A DNA stretch of 50,159 bases. Source: Micrococcales bacterium 31B. Its GTDB lineage: Bacteria; Actinomycetota; Actinomycetes; Actinomycetales; Dermabacteraceae. The notes beneath the pieces were generated by a model. That model saw only the letters and a list, made by a program, of their open reading frames with translations, had not been told where the DNA came from and made no database searches. The position numbers and the translations under genes are program-made. The first letter of the stretch is position 1. Each line of letters begins with the position of its first letter. The stretch is from contig JAFFTF010000005.1 in the NCBI GenBank assembly GCA_022803075.1, positions 167,200 through 217,358 on the forward strand, written 5' to 3'. Below, piece after piece: positions 8,482 to 17,258 of this stretch.

Positions 8482-8555
8482 GTGCATTTTTGCACATCCA
8501 GGGGTGCGGCATTGGCGGTTGATTGTTCATTGGTGCGCAGTGCAGGATGTGTGCA
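8482..8555. promoter_or_regulatory. LysR/transporter divergent control region
   Basis: The region contains a perfect inverted repeat GTGCA-TTTT-TGCAC (8482-8495). TGCA half-sites recur nearer the transporter (GTGCAGGATGTGTGCAG, about 8539-8555). Such repeated half-sites suit a LysR operator. Confidence 0.45.
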
Positions 8556-8583
8556 GTCAACGCCGACACCACCAAGGAGAACC

Positions 8584-10056
8584 ATGAACAGCAACCGCCG
8601 CACCTCATCCGGCGCCCCGCCCGAGGGCCAAGCCTCGGGAACGACGGCGCAATTGCGCACCGTGGTCAAGGCCTCCATGGCCGGCACGGTGGTCGAGTGG
8701 TACGAATTTTTTCTGTACGCCACGGCGTCCACGCTGGTGTTCTCGAAGATCCTCTTTCCCCCGTCGAGCGACCCCTACGCGCCGATCCTCGCGGCGTTCC
8801 TCACCTACGCCGTGGGCTTCATCGCGCGACCCATCGGTGGCGTCGTCTTCGGGCACTTCGGCGACAAGATCGGCCGCAAGCGGCTACTGCAAATCAGCCT
8901 CGTCCTGATCGGCGGCGCCACCTTTCTCATGGGCTGCATTCCCGACTTCAACGCCATCGGCTACGCGGCCCCCGCGCTGCTCGTGACGCTCCGCTTCGTG
9001 CAGGGTTTCGCGCTCGGCGGCGAATGGGGCGGCGCGGTGCTGCTGGTGGCCGAGCACGCGAGCAGCGAGCGCCGCGGCTACTGGGCCGCATGGCCGCAGG
9101 CGGGCGTGCCCGTGGGCAACCTGCTCGCAACCCTCGTGTTGCTGCTGCTCAACGGCGTGCTCAGCGACGCGCAGTTTCTCGCCTGGGGCTGGCGCGTGAG
9201 CTTCTGGCTCTCGCTCGTGCTGGTCGCGGTGGGCTACTACATTCGCACCCGCGTGACCGATGCCCCGATCTTTCACGAGTCGAAGCAGCGCATGGCCGAG
9301 CTCAAGTCGCAGAGCGACGGCACCAAGGCGGCCCTCACCGAATACCCGCGCGAGGTGTTCATCGCCATGGGCCTGCGCATGGCGGAGAACATCTTCTACT
9401 ACGTGGTCGTGACGTTCTCGCTCGTCTACCTCAAAGACGTCGTGAAGATGGATACCGGCCAGATGCTGTGGGTGCTCGCCGTCGCGAACCTCGTGCACTT
9501 CGTCGTGATTCCCCGCGTGGGAGCCCTGAGCGACCGCGTGGGTCGCAAGCCCGTCTACCTCGTGGGAGTCGCCGGCTGCATCGGGTGGGGGTTCATCGCA
9601 TTCCCGCTCATGGGTTCGGGCAGCCTCGGCCTCGTCGGCCTCGCCATCGTGTTGGGCCTGGTGCTGCACGCGTTCATGTACTCGGGGCAGAGCGCCTTCA
9701 TGGCCGAGATGTTCCCGACCCGCATGCGCTACTCCGGCATCTCGCTGGGCTCGCAGCTGTCGAGCATCGTCGCGGGCTCGCTCGCTCCCTTCATCGCCAC
9801 GAAGCTGCTCAGTTCGTTCGACTCGTGGGTGCCCGTGGCGCTCTACCTGGTCGTGGCCGGTCTGATCACGGGCGTGGCGGTGCTGGCGGCACGCGAGACC
9901 CGCGGCATCGACCTGCGAGAGGTGGACGCCCGCGATCACGAGACCCACGCGGCCCGCGTGGGCGGCGGGGCACTGGCCAAGGGGGCGCAGGCCAACGGGG
10001 CACTGGCCAAGGGGGCGCAGGCCAACGGGGCACTGGCCAAGGGGGCGCAGGCATGA
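8584..10056 (+). CDS. MHS-family major facilitator transporter
   Basis: This 490-residue, 12-helix inner-membrane symporter belongs to the metabolite:H+ symporter branch (ShiA/ProP-like). It shows VVEWYEFFLYA in helix 1, the GDKIGRKR loop between helices 2 and 3, RFVQGFALGGEWGGA in helix 4, and the second-half loop SDRVGRKP. The start ATG has an AAGGAGA site. It overlaps the dehydrogenase gene by ATGA, so the two are translationally coupled and probably import and oxidise the same compound; 3-hydroxybutyrate or a similar acid is inferred from the partner. The last 30 residues are three copies of a 10-residue repeat (GALAKGAQAN), absent from ordinary MHS proteins. Confidence 0.92.
   Translation: MNSNRRTSSGAPPEGQASGTTAQLRTVVKASMAGTVVEWYEFFLYATASTLVFSKILFPPSSDPYAPILAAFLTYAVGFIARPIGGVVFGHFGDKIGRKRLLQISLVLIGGATFLMGCIPDFNAIGYAAPALLVTLRFVQGFALGGEWGGAVLLVAEHASSERRGYWAAWPQAGVPVGNLLATLVLLLLNGVLSDAQFLAWGWRVSFWLSLVLVAVGYYIRTRVTDAPIFHESKQRMAELKSQSDGTKAALTEYPREVFIAMGLRMAENIFYYVVVTFSLVYLKDVVKMDTGQMLWVLAVANLVHFVVIPRVGALSDRVGRKPVYLVGVAGCIGWGFIAFPLMGSGSLGLVGLAIVLGLVLHAFMYSGQSAFMAEMFPTRMRYSGISLGSQLSSIVAGSLAPFIATKLLSSFDSWVPVALYLVVAGLITGVAVLAARETRGIDLREVDARDHETHAARVGGGALAKGAQANGALAKGAQANGALAKGAQA
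9967..10053 (+). repeat. 30-bp tandem repeat, transporter C-terminus
   Basis: There are almost three identical copies (9967-9996, 9997-10026, 10027-10053). The period is a multiple of three, so copy changes keep the frame. The array ends at the dehydrogenase start codon. Confidence 0.95.
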
Positions 10057-10805
10057 GTTCGAGAGCTGGGGCGTCGCCCCGTCGGGCGCTCGTCACGGGC
10101 GGCGCCGCCGGCATTGGGTTCGCGTGCGCCGAGCGGCTCGCCGCCACCGGGGTGCGGGTGACCATCGCCGATCTGCGCGGGGCCGACGAGGCCGCGGCGA
10201 GGCTCGACGGGGCGGACGCGTGGCAGGTCGACCTCACCGAGGTGACCGCCCTCGAAGGCCTCGCATTGGAGTACGACATTCTGGTGAACAATGCGGGCAT
10301 GCAAAACGTTGCTCCCGTGCAGGAGTTCGACCCCGCGGCGTGGCGGCGCATGCACCAACTCATGGTGGAGGCCCCGTTCCTGCTGATCCGCGCGTGCCTG
10401 CCGCACATGTATGCTCGCGGGTTCGGGCGCATCATCAATGTGTCGAGCGTTCACGGCCTGCGGGCCTCTGCGTTCAAGAGCGCCTATGTGAGCGCCAAGC
10501 ACGCCCTGGAGGGGCTCTCCAAGGTCGTGGCCCTCGAGGGCGGGCCGCACGGAGTCACCTCGAACTGTGTGAACCCGGGGTACGTGCGCACCGCGCTGGT
10601 CGAGAATCAGATCGCCGACCAGGCCCGGATTCACGGGCTCGCGGAGGGCGAGGTGCTGAGCTCGATCATGCTCAAGGAGGCCGCGGTGAAGCGGCTCGTT
10701 GAGCCCGCCGAGGTGGCGGGGCTCGTGGAGTTTCTCGCGAGCGACGCGGCGGGGATGATGTCGGGCGGTCACTACACGATGGACGGCGGGTGGAGCGCGC
10801 GCTAG
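10053..10805 (+). CDS. 3-hydroxybutyrate dehydrogenase (SDR)
   Basis: This 250-residue short-chain dehydrogenase probably oxidises (R)-3-hydroxybutyrate to acetoacetate with NAD+. It has the nucleotide-binding TGGAAGIG (15-22), NNAG with the QNVAPVQEF continuation, the catalytic Ser in INVSSVHG, and Tyr-x3-Lys in SAYVSAKHALEGLSK. The segment HGLRASAFKSAYVSAKH closely follows the BdhA-type pattern. The ATG overlaps the transporter stop (ATGA). Another SDR specificity cannot be excluded. The same frame is open far upstream through the transporter, but that is a GC-rich shadow. Confidence 0.85.
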   Translation: MSSRAGASPRRALVTGGAAGIGFACAERLAATGVRVTIADLRGADEAAARLDGADAWQVDLTEVTALEGLALEYDILVNNAGMQNVAPVQEFDPAAWRRMHQLMVEAPFLLIRACLPHMYARGFGRIINVSSVHGLRASAFKSAYVSAKHALEGLSKVVALEGGPHGVTSNCVNPGYVRTALVENQIADQARIHGLAEGEVLSSIMLKEAAVKRLVEPAEVAGLVEFLASDAAGMMSGGHYTMDGGWSAR

Positions 10806-11272
10806 TGCCGTGCGCGCCCCGCGACTTCAATTGCCCGCGCACCTCTCCGCCCGGGTACGTGGGCGTGTGGACGTTGACGTAGTACGCGCGAGGGTTGACG
10901 CGAACGCCCGCGAGAATGGCCGGGTCGCTCACGGTGGCGTAACCCTTGGCGTTAAACGACGTTGCGCTCGGCACGGTCAGGGGAATCTGCACGGGGTCGG
11001 CCGTGCCTCGCGGGGCCAGGTGCACGTGCGCCGCGACCGCGTTCGCGGTGAGACTCGTGACGTTGAGCGTGTAGCAGAACTGGTCGCCGCTGATCGTGTA
11101 GGCGAACTTGCCGTGGGCACCGCCCTCCGCGCCGGTGGTCCCCTGGCCGTTATTGACGGGAATCGCGGCCGTGGCGGAGGCACTGTCCTGGGTGGCGCCG
11201 CTGCCGCTGACGGCGAGCGATAGCGAGGCGACGGCGGCCCGGCCCGTCAGAGTTTTTTGTCGTATGACTCAT
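10806..11272 (-). pseudogene. Broken CHRD-domain secreted protein gene
   Basis: One minus-strand frame encodes a complete CHRD domain: GAHGKFAYTISGDQFCYTLN, AAHVHLAPRG, NPRAYYVNVHTPTYPGGEVR-GQLK. Before it runs a signal-peptide-like segment (TLTGRAAVASLSLAVSGSG), but this frame has no start codon. An ATG at 11270-11272 (MSHTTK) lies in the neighbouring frame, and a one-base change in the A6 run at about 11253-11258 would join them into a normal signal peptide. The 3' end also lacks a stop after GQLK and runs antisense into the dehydrogenase, while a TAG at 10802-10804 is out of frame. So it is disrupted at both ends, or carries sequencing errors. CHRD proteins are secreted or surface proteins of unclear role. 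Confidence 0.65.
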
Positions 11273-11648
11273 TTCTTCGTGAATGGGGGCCACGCTACGG
11301 GCCCGGAGCCGTCAGTGTAGAGCGGCGGCAGATGGCAGCGGGGCAAAGCTTAGATAATGCAAGTTTCAAGCAGCGGCACACGCGCTCAGGCGCCCGCAGC
11401 AGCCCATTAAAAGCACGTGGCAATACGATTCGTTTCTCAAAGCGGGGACATTAAATGCGAATAGGCTTGTAATTGAGTCCAACCGCAGTTGATTGACTAT
11501 TCTGAATAGGTTAGCCCAGATGACGAATTAGCTCGACTTGTTTGGTTCGCAAAGGTTGGCCGCAGAGCTCCAAGATTAATGGATTAAAAGTTCACAATGT
11601 GCATAATGAGTTAACGTGATTCGAGTTGCGCAATGTGTTGCGGGCGGT

Positions 11649-11664
11649 AACCTGGTATCAGGTT
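11649..11664. promoter_or_regulatory. Palindrome upstream of bacteriocin gene
   Basis: AACCTG-GTAT-CAGGTT is a perfect inverted repeat with a 4-base centre, 80 bases before the bacteriocin start. It is a candidate operator; the regulator is unknown. Nothing else identifiable lies in 11273-11648, an AT-rich stretch of about 375 bases. Confidence 0.5.
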
Positions 11665-11667
11665 CAC

Positions 11668-11709
11668 AACCGCATCGGTGCAACCGCATCGGTGCAACCG
11701 CATCGGTGC
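11668..11709 (+). repeat. Three 14-bp direct repeats before bacteriocin
   Basis: Three perfect head-to-tail copies of AACCGCATCGGTGC end 33 bases before the ATG at 11743. They may be a regulator-binding array or a chance expansion in the leader. Confidence 0.9.
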
Positions 11710-11742
11710 TTCCCAACTGAAGTTTCATGTGAGTACATCAAG

Positions 11743-12075
11743 ATGCGAATTAAATCGCTTTGTACTGGAATGGTGCTCGCAACTGCCATTGTTGTGGGCA
11801 GTGCAAGCGCGTCACACGCTTGGGTGGCATTGGGTACGACCACGGCGCACCCAAGTATCGGCGGTGTGTGGCACTACGGATTTGGAGGGGTTTCGATTTT
11901 CTCAGATTATACTGCTCCATTCTGTCATACGAGCACTGTGTGGGAACGAAACAACGGTTGGATTGTAAACTCGGCGACGAGCGGGCCAACTGCCGCACAT
12001 CACAAAGCGGCGGCTGGAATACGGTTATGGAATGGTCCTGATACGGAAGCAAGTTACTTCTATGCGAAATGCTAG
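11743..12075 (+). CDS. Lactococcin-972-like bacteriocin precursor
   Basis: The 110-residue precursor has a Sec signal peptide (MRIKSLCTGMVLATAIVVGS, likely cut after SHA at residue 26) and a mature peptide of about 84 residues. The mature part shows the lactococcin 972 layout: GGVWHYGFG near its start, an aromatic/Ser SDY segment, HTSTV, and an ASYFY end. Lactococcin 972 is a non-lantibiotic bacteriocin that inhibits septum formation through lipid II (known for the L. lactis member). Two cysteines in the mature part (FCH and the final AKC) could form a disulfide. The start at 11743 is chosen for the signal peptide; an upstream in-frame codon at 11626 would bury it. Local GC is much lower than around it, suggesting transfer. 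The membrane protein and ABC ATPase downstream complete the typical cassette. Confidence 0.82.
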   Translation: MRIKSLCTGMVLATAIVVGSASASHAWVALGTTTAHPSIGGVWHYGFGGVSIFSDYTAPFCHTSTVWERNNGWIVNSATSGPTAAHHKAAAGIRLWNGPDTEASYFYAKC

Positions 12076-12120
12076 TTTCGCTTGAGCGTCGATTCAGCCA
12101 CCGAGCCCAAGGGACCTGCC

Positions 12121-14062
12121 GTGCGTAAGAACTTCGTCGTAGCCGTATCGCTCGTGATCTTCACGATGATTGCGGGCCTCACCCTCATGATCGCCGACCT
12201 GCGCGACCGCGAGACGCCCGCCGCCCTCCATGCCGAGGCGCGCATCACGCTCAACTTTGGCGCCTACCGCGGCGAAACCCCCGCGCCCGACCTGGTCAAG
12301 CGCACCGACACCGCGCATGGCCTGGGGCTCTTCAAGGTGGCACCCGACCCCGAGCATCCGTCGCAGACGCAATACATCGCGGTGACGGGCATCGCGGCGC
12401 GCGGCGACGTGCCGTCGCTCGGCGACCGGCCCGGGGGAGTCATCGTGGGGCCCGAGCGTCTCGCCAGCTCGACGGCGAGTGGCACCTACGTGGTGACGAG
12501 CGCGTCCAGACTACCCGCGGCCACCCAAGCACTCGCCGCCGAGGGTGTCACGGCGCAGCGCGTGGACACACCCAGTTATGAATATGTGCTGAACGCGTGG
12601 AGACTGCCCGAGGTGTTTGCCCCGCTCGTCGCCGTGTGCGCCCTCACGGCCGGGCTCACGCTCTACACCCTCGCCCGGTCTGCCCGGTCGCGGGCGCTGC
12701 GGGTGCTGGGCGGGGGTCGCCCCGCCGCCATCTACTGGCACGACGTCGGGCCGCACGTGCTGGGCCTGGGCGCCGCAGCTCTCGGCGTGGGCGCGCTCGG
12801 CGGGCTCGGCGTGGGTCTCGCGCGCGGCTGGGTGTTCGTGGCTCCCTGGCTGCAGGTGTACGGGCTGTTTGCGGCGACCGCCCTGGCGGCAGCGCTCGCC
12901 CTGCTCTTCGGCCTCGTGGGCGCTTCGTGGCCGCGGGTGCGTCTGATCGCCCGGCGCGAGCCCGGGGTCCGCAGCTTTCGGGTGGTGGGTCGGGGCGTGC
13001 AGTTCGCGACCCTGTTCGCGATGGTCGCCTTCGTCGGCACGGCCTGGGTCTCCCTCGGTGACGCCAGTCAGACCGCGCGTCAGGCCCAGGTGTGGCAGGG
13101 GCTCGGCAACCTCACGCAGGTGACCATACCGGTGCGCACCCCCCAAGATTTCGCGACCGCCGATGCGGCCCTCGTGGCGGCAGTGACCGAGTTGGACGCC
13201 GCGGGCCTCGTCTCGCTCTCGGCCACCGTGCCTGCGCCACCGATTACGCGCGGCCCGAATGCCTACGACGCCGTGGTGCTCGCCAACGACACCTGGCTCG
13301 ACGTCTCGCGCCAGAGTGACCTCGCAGCGCTGCCCACCCTCGACGAGGCCACGCGCGAGCCTCCAACCCCAGCTCGACCTGTGGTCCCGAGATGGCGCCG
13401 ACCCCCTGCGCGGCGCCCAGTTCTTCACCACCCGGCCTGGCGAGACGTTCGCGGCGGCCGCCCCCGGGGTCAAGGGCGACCTGGAGTTCTACGACCGCCC
13501 CCTCATCATCACGCTACCGAACGTCGCCGACACGCTGAACGACTCCACCCTCGCAGCCTTCGTCAACGGCGCCGCGATCAGCTTCGACGGGCTCGAACCC
13601 GTCTCGCGCGCCCTCGCCGACGGCCCACTGCGCGAATCGGCCACGGTCGGCGCGCCCCAGGTCACTTACCTCGCCGAGGACGGCATCATCAACGCCCAAA
13701 CCGCCCAGTACCGCATGCAGCTCTTGGCCGCGGCCGTCGGAGCGACTCTCGTGGCGTTCCTCGTGCTTGCCGCCGTGAACGCCGCGATCGCCGCCATGCT
13801 CGGCGCGCGGCGCGATTTTCCCCTGCGCCTGCACGGCTTCGCCTGGGCACGCATAGTGCGCGGCCGCGTCACTCTCGACGTGGCCCTCGCGGCCCTCGCG
13901 TGCGCCCTCGCGTGCGCCCTCGCGATACTCACCCAACAGGTGTCGACCGCGATACCGCCCACCCTCGCGTCCATACCCGCCTGCCTCGCCGTCGTGTGCG
14001 TGGCCCACCTCGTAGCCACCCGTTTCGTCTTCACGCGGGTTGCGACCCGCCAGTTCAGTTAG
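12121..14062 (+). pseudogene. Bacteriocin-associated DUF1430 membrane protein, frameshifted
   Basis: It corresponds to the large integral membrane (putative immunity/export) protein of lactococcin 972 cassettes. The first frame, from a GTG at 12121 with AAGGGA upstream, gives an N-terminal helix (about residues 5-23), a long outside domain, and at least four helices around residues 165-300. Near 13351-13360 (a CGCG run) the coding frame shifts by one base: the good frame continues as LQPQLDLWSRDGADPLRGAQFF through three C-terminal helices to a TAG at 14060-14062. Joined, the protein has about 646 residues, normal for this family. The break may be a real mutation, a sequencing error, or (less likely) programmed frameshifting. 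If real, the pump/immunity partner may be lost. Confidence 0.75.
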
Positions 14063-14070
14063 GCCACAGC

Positions 14071-14688
14071 ATGATTGAAGCCCGCGACCTCACCGTCACC
14101 CTCGGCAAGCACACCATCGTCGCAGGCCAGACCCTCACGTGCGCGCCCGGCACCCTCACGGCGCTGGTCGGCCCGAGCGGCAGCGGCAAGACCACCCTGT
14201 TGCACGCCCTCGGCCTGCTGCTGCCCGTCGCGTCGGGTCGGCTCAGCCTCGGCGGGGCCGACGTGACGCGCGCGGGAGACGGCGCGCGCCGCCGCTTCTG
14301 GCAGTCCAGCGCCGCGTTCGTGTTGCAGGATTACGGAATCATCGACGACGAGAGCGTCGCCTTCAACGTGACCCTGCGCGGGGGCCGCGCGGCGGGGCGC
14401 GCCGACGTGGCGGCCGTGCTCGACCACGTGGGGCTCGCGGGTCGCGGGGGCGAGCAGGCCGCGGTGCTTTCGGGCGGCGAGAAGCAGCGGCTCGCCGTGG
14501 CCCGCGCCCTCTACAAGCGCGCCCGCGTGGTGTTTGTCGACGAGCCCACCGCCTCGCTCGACGCCGAGAACCGCGCCCGCATCGTCAGGTACTTTCGCGA
14601 CCTCGCCAACCAGGGCGCGACCGTCGTCGCGGCCACGCACGACGACGAGTTCGTCGCCGCGTGCGACGCTCGGCACGAAGTGCGCTAG
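14071..14688 (+). CDS. Bacteriocin cassette ABC transporter ATPase
   Basis: This 205-residue ATPase works with the DUF1430 membrane protein, in bacteriocin export or self-protection. It shows Walker A GPSGSGKT (34-41), a Q-loop FVLQDYG, the signature LSGGE (133-137), Walker B VVFVDEP (about 153-159) and the H-loop ATHDDE. It starts eight bases after the membrane protein stop. The organisation peptide - membrane protein - ATPase matches the lactococcin 972 cassette. Its stop shares CTAG with the convergent helicase stop, so the genes overlap by three bases. Confidence 0.88.
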   Translation: MIEARDLTVTLGKHTIVAGQTLTCAPGTLTALVGPSGSGKTTLLHALGLLLPVASGRLSLGGADVTRAGDGARRRFWQSSAAFVLQDYGIIDDESVAFNVTLRGGRAAGRADVAAVLDHVGLAGRGGEQAAVLSGGEKQRLAVARALYKRARVVFVDEPTASLDAENRARIVRYFRDLANQGATVVAATHDDEFVAACDARHEVR

Positions 14689-17258
14689 AGGCCGTGCTGG
14701 CGCAGCCCGGTCACGTGCAGCACCAGTTCTCCGTCGGCGTCGGACGCGCCGAGGTCCACCTCGGCATATAAAGCCCAGTCCCGGTGGCCCTGGGGGTCAC
14801 AGAGCACCTGCTTCACGAGCCACAGGTCGCGACCCTCGGCGTCGCTCGCCTCCTCGAACGAGAAGAGATCGGCGGCGCGCGCCTCGGGTCCGATCACGAT
14901 CTCCTCGTACTCGTCCCAGAACGGGTCGATGGCGTCGGCCCAATCGTCCGCCGTCCACGCCCCGTCACCCGATTCGAGCCGGGCCAGGCCGTCGAACTTG
15001 TCGAACTGCAACATCTCGAGCCGCGCAAACATCGCATTGCGCACCATGATGGTGAACGCGCGGCGATTGGCGGTGATGCCGCGCGTGGCCCCCGCCCCAA
15101 AATCACCGGGGCGCACCTCGCTACCCGGCCCCGCGGCGTCCGGATTCTGCAGGGCCTCCCACTCGTCGAGCAGCGACGAATCGACGCCGCGCACGAGCGC
15201 GCCGAGCCACGCGAGCACGTCTTCGAGCTCGGTCGTGCGCGAATCGAGCGGCACCGTGCGGCGCAGGGCGTTGTACGCATCGGTCAGGTAGCGCAGCACC
15301 ACGCCCTCGGAACGCATGAGGCTGTAGCGGCGAATGAACTCGCTGAACGTCATGCCCTTCTCGAACATGTCGCGCACGATCGACTTGGGCGAGAGCTCGC
15401 TGCCCAGCACCCACGGCTGGGCGCGCGCGTAGATCTCGTAGGCGTCCTGCAGCTCGTCGGCCAGCGGCTTGGGCCACGTGACTTCTTCGATGAGGCGCTG
15501 CCGCTCCTCGTATTCGACGCCGTCGGCCTTGAGCTCGGCCACCATCTCGCCGCGCGCCGCGGACTGCTGCGCGAGCAACACCTGAAACGGGTCTTCGAGG
15601 GTCGCCTCGATCACGCTGACGACGTCGAGGGCGTACAGCGGGTCGGCGGGGTCGAACTGGTCGATGAACTCGATGGCGAAGGGAGACAGCGGCTGATTCA
15701 GGGCGAAGTCGAGCTGCAGGTCTTCGGGCAGCAGCACCGAGCCGCGACCCTGCGCGTCGCGCTCGATGGTGACGATGCCCGCGTCGAGCAGCCCCCGAAA
15801 CAGCTCGACGGCGCGCTTCACGTGCGCCACCTGACGCTTACCGGGCTCGTGGTTATCGCGCAGCAGGCGGCGCAGGTGCGCCACGGTATCGCCGCCGCGA
15901 GAGACCACGCTGAGCAGCATCGAATGCGTGACCTTGAACCGCGACTGCAGCGACTCGGGCGTGCCCTCCACGAGCTTCGTGAAGGTCGCCTCCGACCAGT
16001 TCACGAACCCCTCGGGGGCGCTCTTCTTCACGACCTTGCGCACCTTCTTGGAGTTCGGGCCGTCCGCCTCGCGGCGGGCCTGAATCTTCGCCTCCTGCGC
16101 GGCGTTCTCGATCACGTGCTCGGGGGCCTGCACCACCACATAACCGGTGCTATCAAAGCCCGCTCGGCCCGCGCGTCCGGCAATCTGATGATATTCGCGC
16201 ACGTTCAGCTGCCGCTGCTTGGTGCCGTCGAACTTCGTGAGGCCCGTGAACAGCACGGTGCGAATCGGCACGTTGATGCCGATGCCGAGGGTGTCGGTGC
16301 CGCAGATGATCTTGAGCAGGCCCGACTGCGCGAGCCGCTCGACGAGGCGGCGATACTTGGGCAGCATGCCCGCGTGGTGCACGCCGATGCCGTTGCGCAC
16401 GAGCTTCGAGAGGGTCTGGCCGAAGCCGCGGGAGAACGTGAAGTCACCGATCAGCGCCGCGATGCGCTTCTTCTCGTCGGCGTCGAGCACCTTCAGGGTG
16501 GCCATCGCGGTCGCGGCCTCGGTGGCGTCTTTTTGAGTGAAGTGCACGACGTAGATGGGGGCCTTGCGTTCGAGCAGCAGCTCGTGAATGGTCTCGGGAA
16601 TCGGCGTCATGGCGTACGTGAAATCGAGCGGCACGGGGCGCTCCACATTGCCGATGAACGCGGTCTCGCGGTGCGTGCGGCGTTCGAGGTCTTCGGTGAT
16701 GCGCGTGACGTCGCCGAGCGTGCCCGAGAGCAGCACGAACTGGGCGTCGGCGAGCTCGAGCAGCGGCACCTGCCACGCCCAGCCGCGTTGAAAGTCGCCG
16801 TAGTAGTGAAACTCGTCCATGATCACGATGTGCGCGTCGGCCTCCGCGCCCTCGCGCAGGGCGAGATTCGCGACGATCTCGGCGGTGCAGCAGATGATCG
16901 GGGCGTGCGCGTTGACGCTCGAATCGCCCGTCATCATGCCGACGTTGAGCGCCCCGAACTGCGCGCCGAGCTCGAAGAACTTCTCGCTCACGAGCGCCTT
17001 GATGGGCGCCGTGTAGTACACCCTGCGGCGGGTCGCGAGGCCGTGAAACATCGCCGCCGTGGCGATCATCGACTTGCCGCTGCCCGTGGGCGTCGTGACG
17101 ATCACGTTGGCCTCGGCCACGATCTCGTAAAGGGCCTCCTCCTGGTGCGGGTACAGGTTCAACTCGCGGTCCTCGGCCCACTGCAGGAACGCCTCGACCT
17201 CGGTCTCGGGGCTCAGCTCGGCGAGGGCGGGCACATAGTCGCTGAGGTTTTTAGCCAT
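14685..17258 (-). CDS. DEAD/DEAH-box helicase with DUF3516
   Basis: This 857-residue superfamily 2 (Ski2-like) helicase is conserved in actinobacteria and probably unwinds RNA. Motifs in order are TPTGSGKS (56-63), DEFH (148-151), SGTLGD, VHHAGMLPKYRR, CGTDTLGIGINVP and QIAGRAGRAGFD. The C-terminal half (from about residue 400) is the DUF3516 domain. The start codon lies inside the last codons of the upstream glycosylase-like gene (8-base overlap), indicating translational coupling. The substrate is unknown; roles in rRNA or mRNA turnover are inferred. Confidence 0.93.
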   Translation of the reverse strand: MAKNLSDYVPALAELSPETEVEAFLQWAEDRELNLYPHQEEALYEIVAEANVIVTTPTGSGKSMIATAAMFHGLATRRRVYYTAPIKALVSEKFFELGAQFGALNVGMMTGDSSVNAHAPIICCTAEIVANLALREGAEADAHIVIMDEFHYYGDFQRGWAWQVPLLELADAQFVLLSGTLGDVTRITEDLERRTHRETAFIGNVERPVPLDFTYAMTPIPETIHELLLERKAPIYVVHFTQKDATEAATAMATLKVLDADEKKRIAALIGDFTFSRGFGQTLSKLVRNGIGVHHAGMLPKYRRLVERLAQSGLLKIICGTDTLGIGINVPIRTVLFTGLTKFDGTKQRQLNVREYHQIAGRAGRAGFDSTGYVVVQAPEHVIENAAQEAKIQARREADGPNSKKVRKVVKKSAPEGFVNWSEATFTKLVEGTPESLQSRFKVTHSMLLSVVSRGGDTVAHLRRLLRDNHEPGKRQVAHVKRAVELFRGLLDAGIVTIERDAQGRGSVLLPEDLQLDFALNQPLSPFAIEFIDQFDPADPLYALDVVSVIEATLEDPFQVLLAQQSAARGEMVAELKADGVEYEERQRLIEEVTWPKPLADELQDAYEIYARAQPWVLGSELSPKSIVRDMFEKGMTFSEFIRRYSLMRSEGVVLRYLTDAYNALRRTVPLDSRTTELEDVLAWLGALVRGVDSSLLDEWEALQNPDAAGPGSEVRPGDFGAGATRGITANRRAFTIMVRNAMFARLEMLQFDKFDGLARLESGDGAWTADDWADAIDPFWDEYEEIVIGPEARAADLFSFEEASDAEGRDLWLVKQVLCDPQGHRDWALYAEVDLGASDADGELVLHVTGLRQHGL

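Noticed and set aside
8523-10805. 760-residue frame ending in the dehydrogenase
   Set aside because: Only the last 250 residues are SDR; the rest lies out of frame in the transporter gene.
11678-11968. Alternative frame over the bacteriocin gene
   Set aside because: The bacteriocin frame has a signal peptide and family pattern; this frame has neither.
12082-12121. TTG at 12082 as start of the membrane protein
   Set aside because: The GTG at 12121 has AAGGGA at correct distance and begins directly with the basic residues before the first helix.
12082-14688. One continuous frame that would fuse the membrane protein to the ABC ATPase
   Set aside because: Its middle (after about 13360) is Arg/Pro-rich nonsense; the adjacent frame there has helices and a normal C-terminus, so the fusion is an artefact of the frame break.
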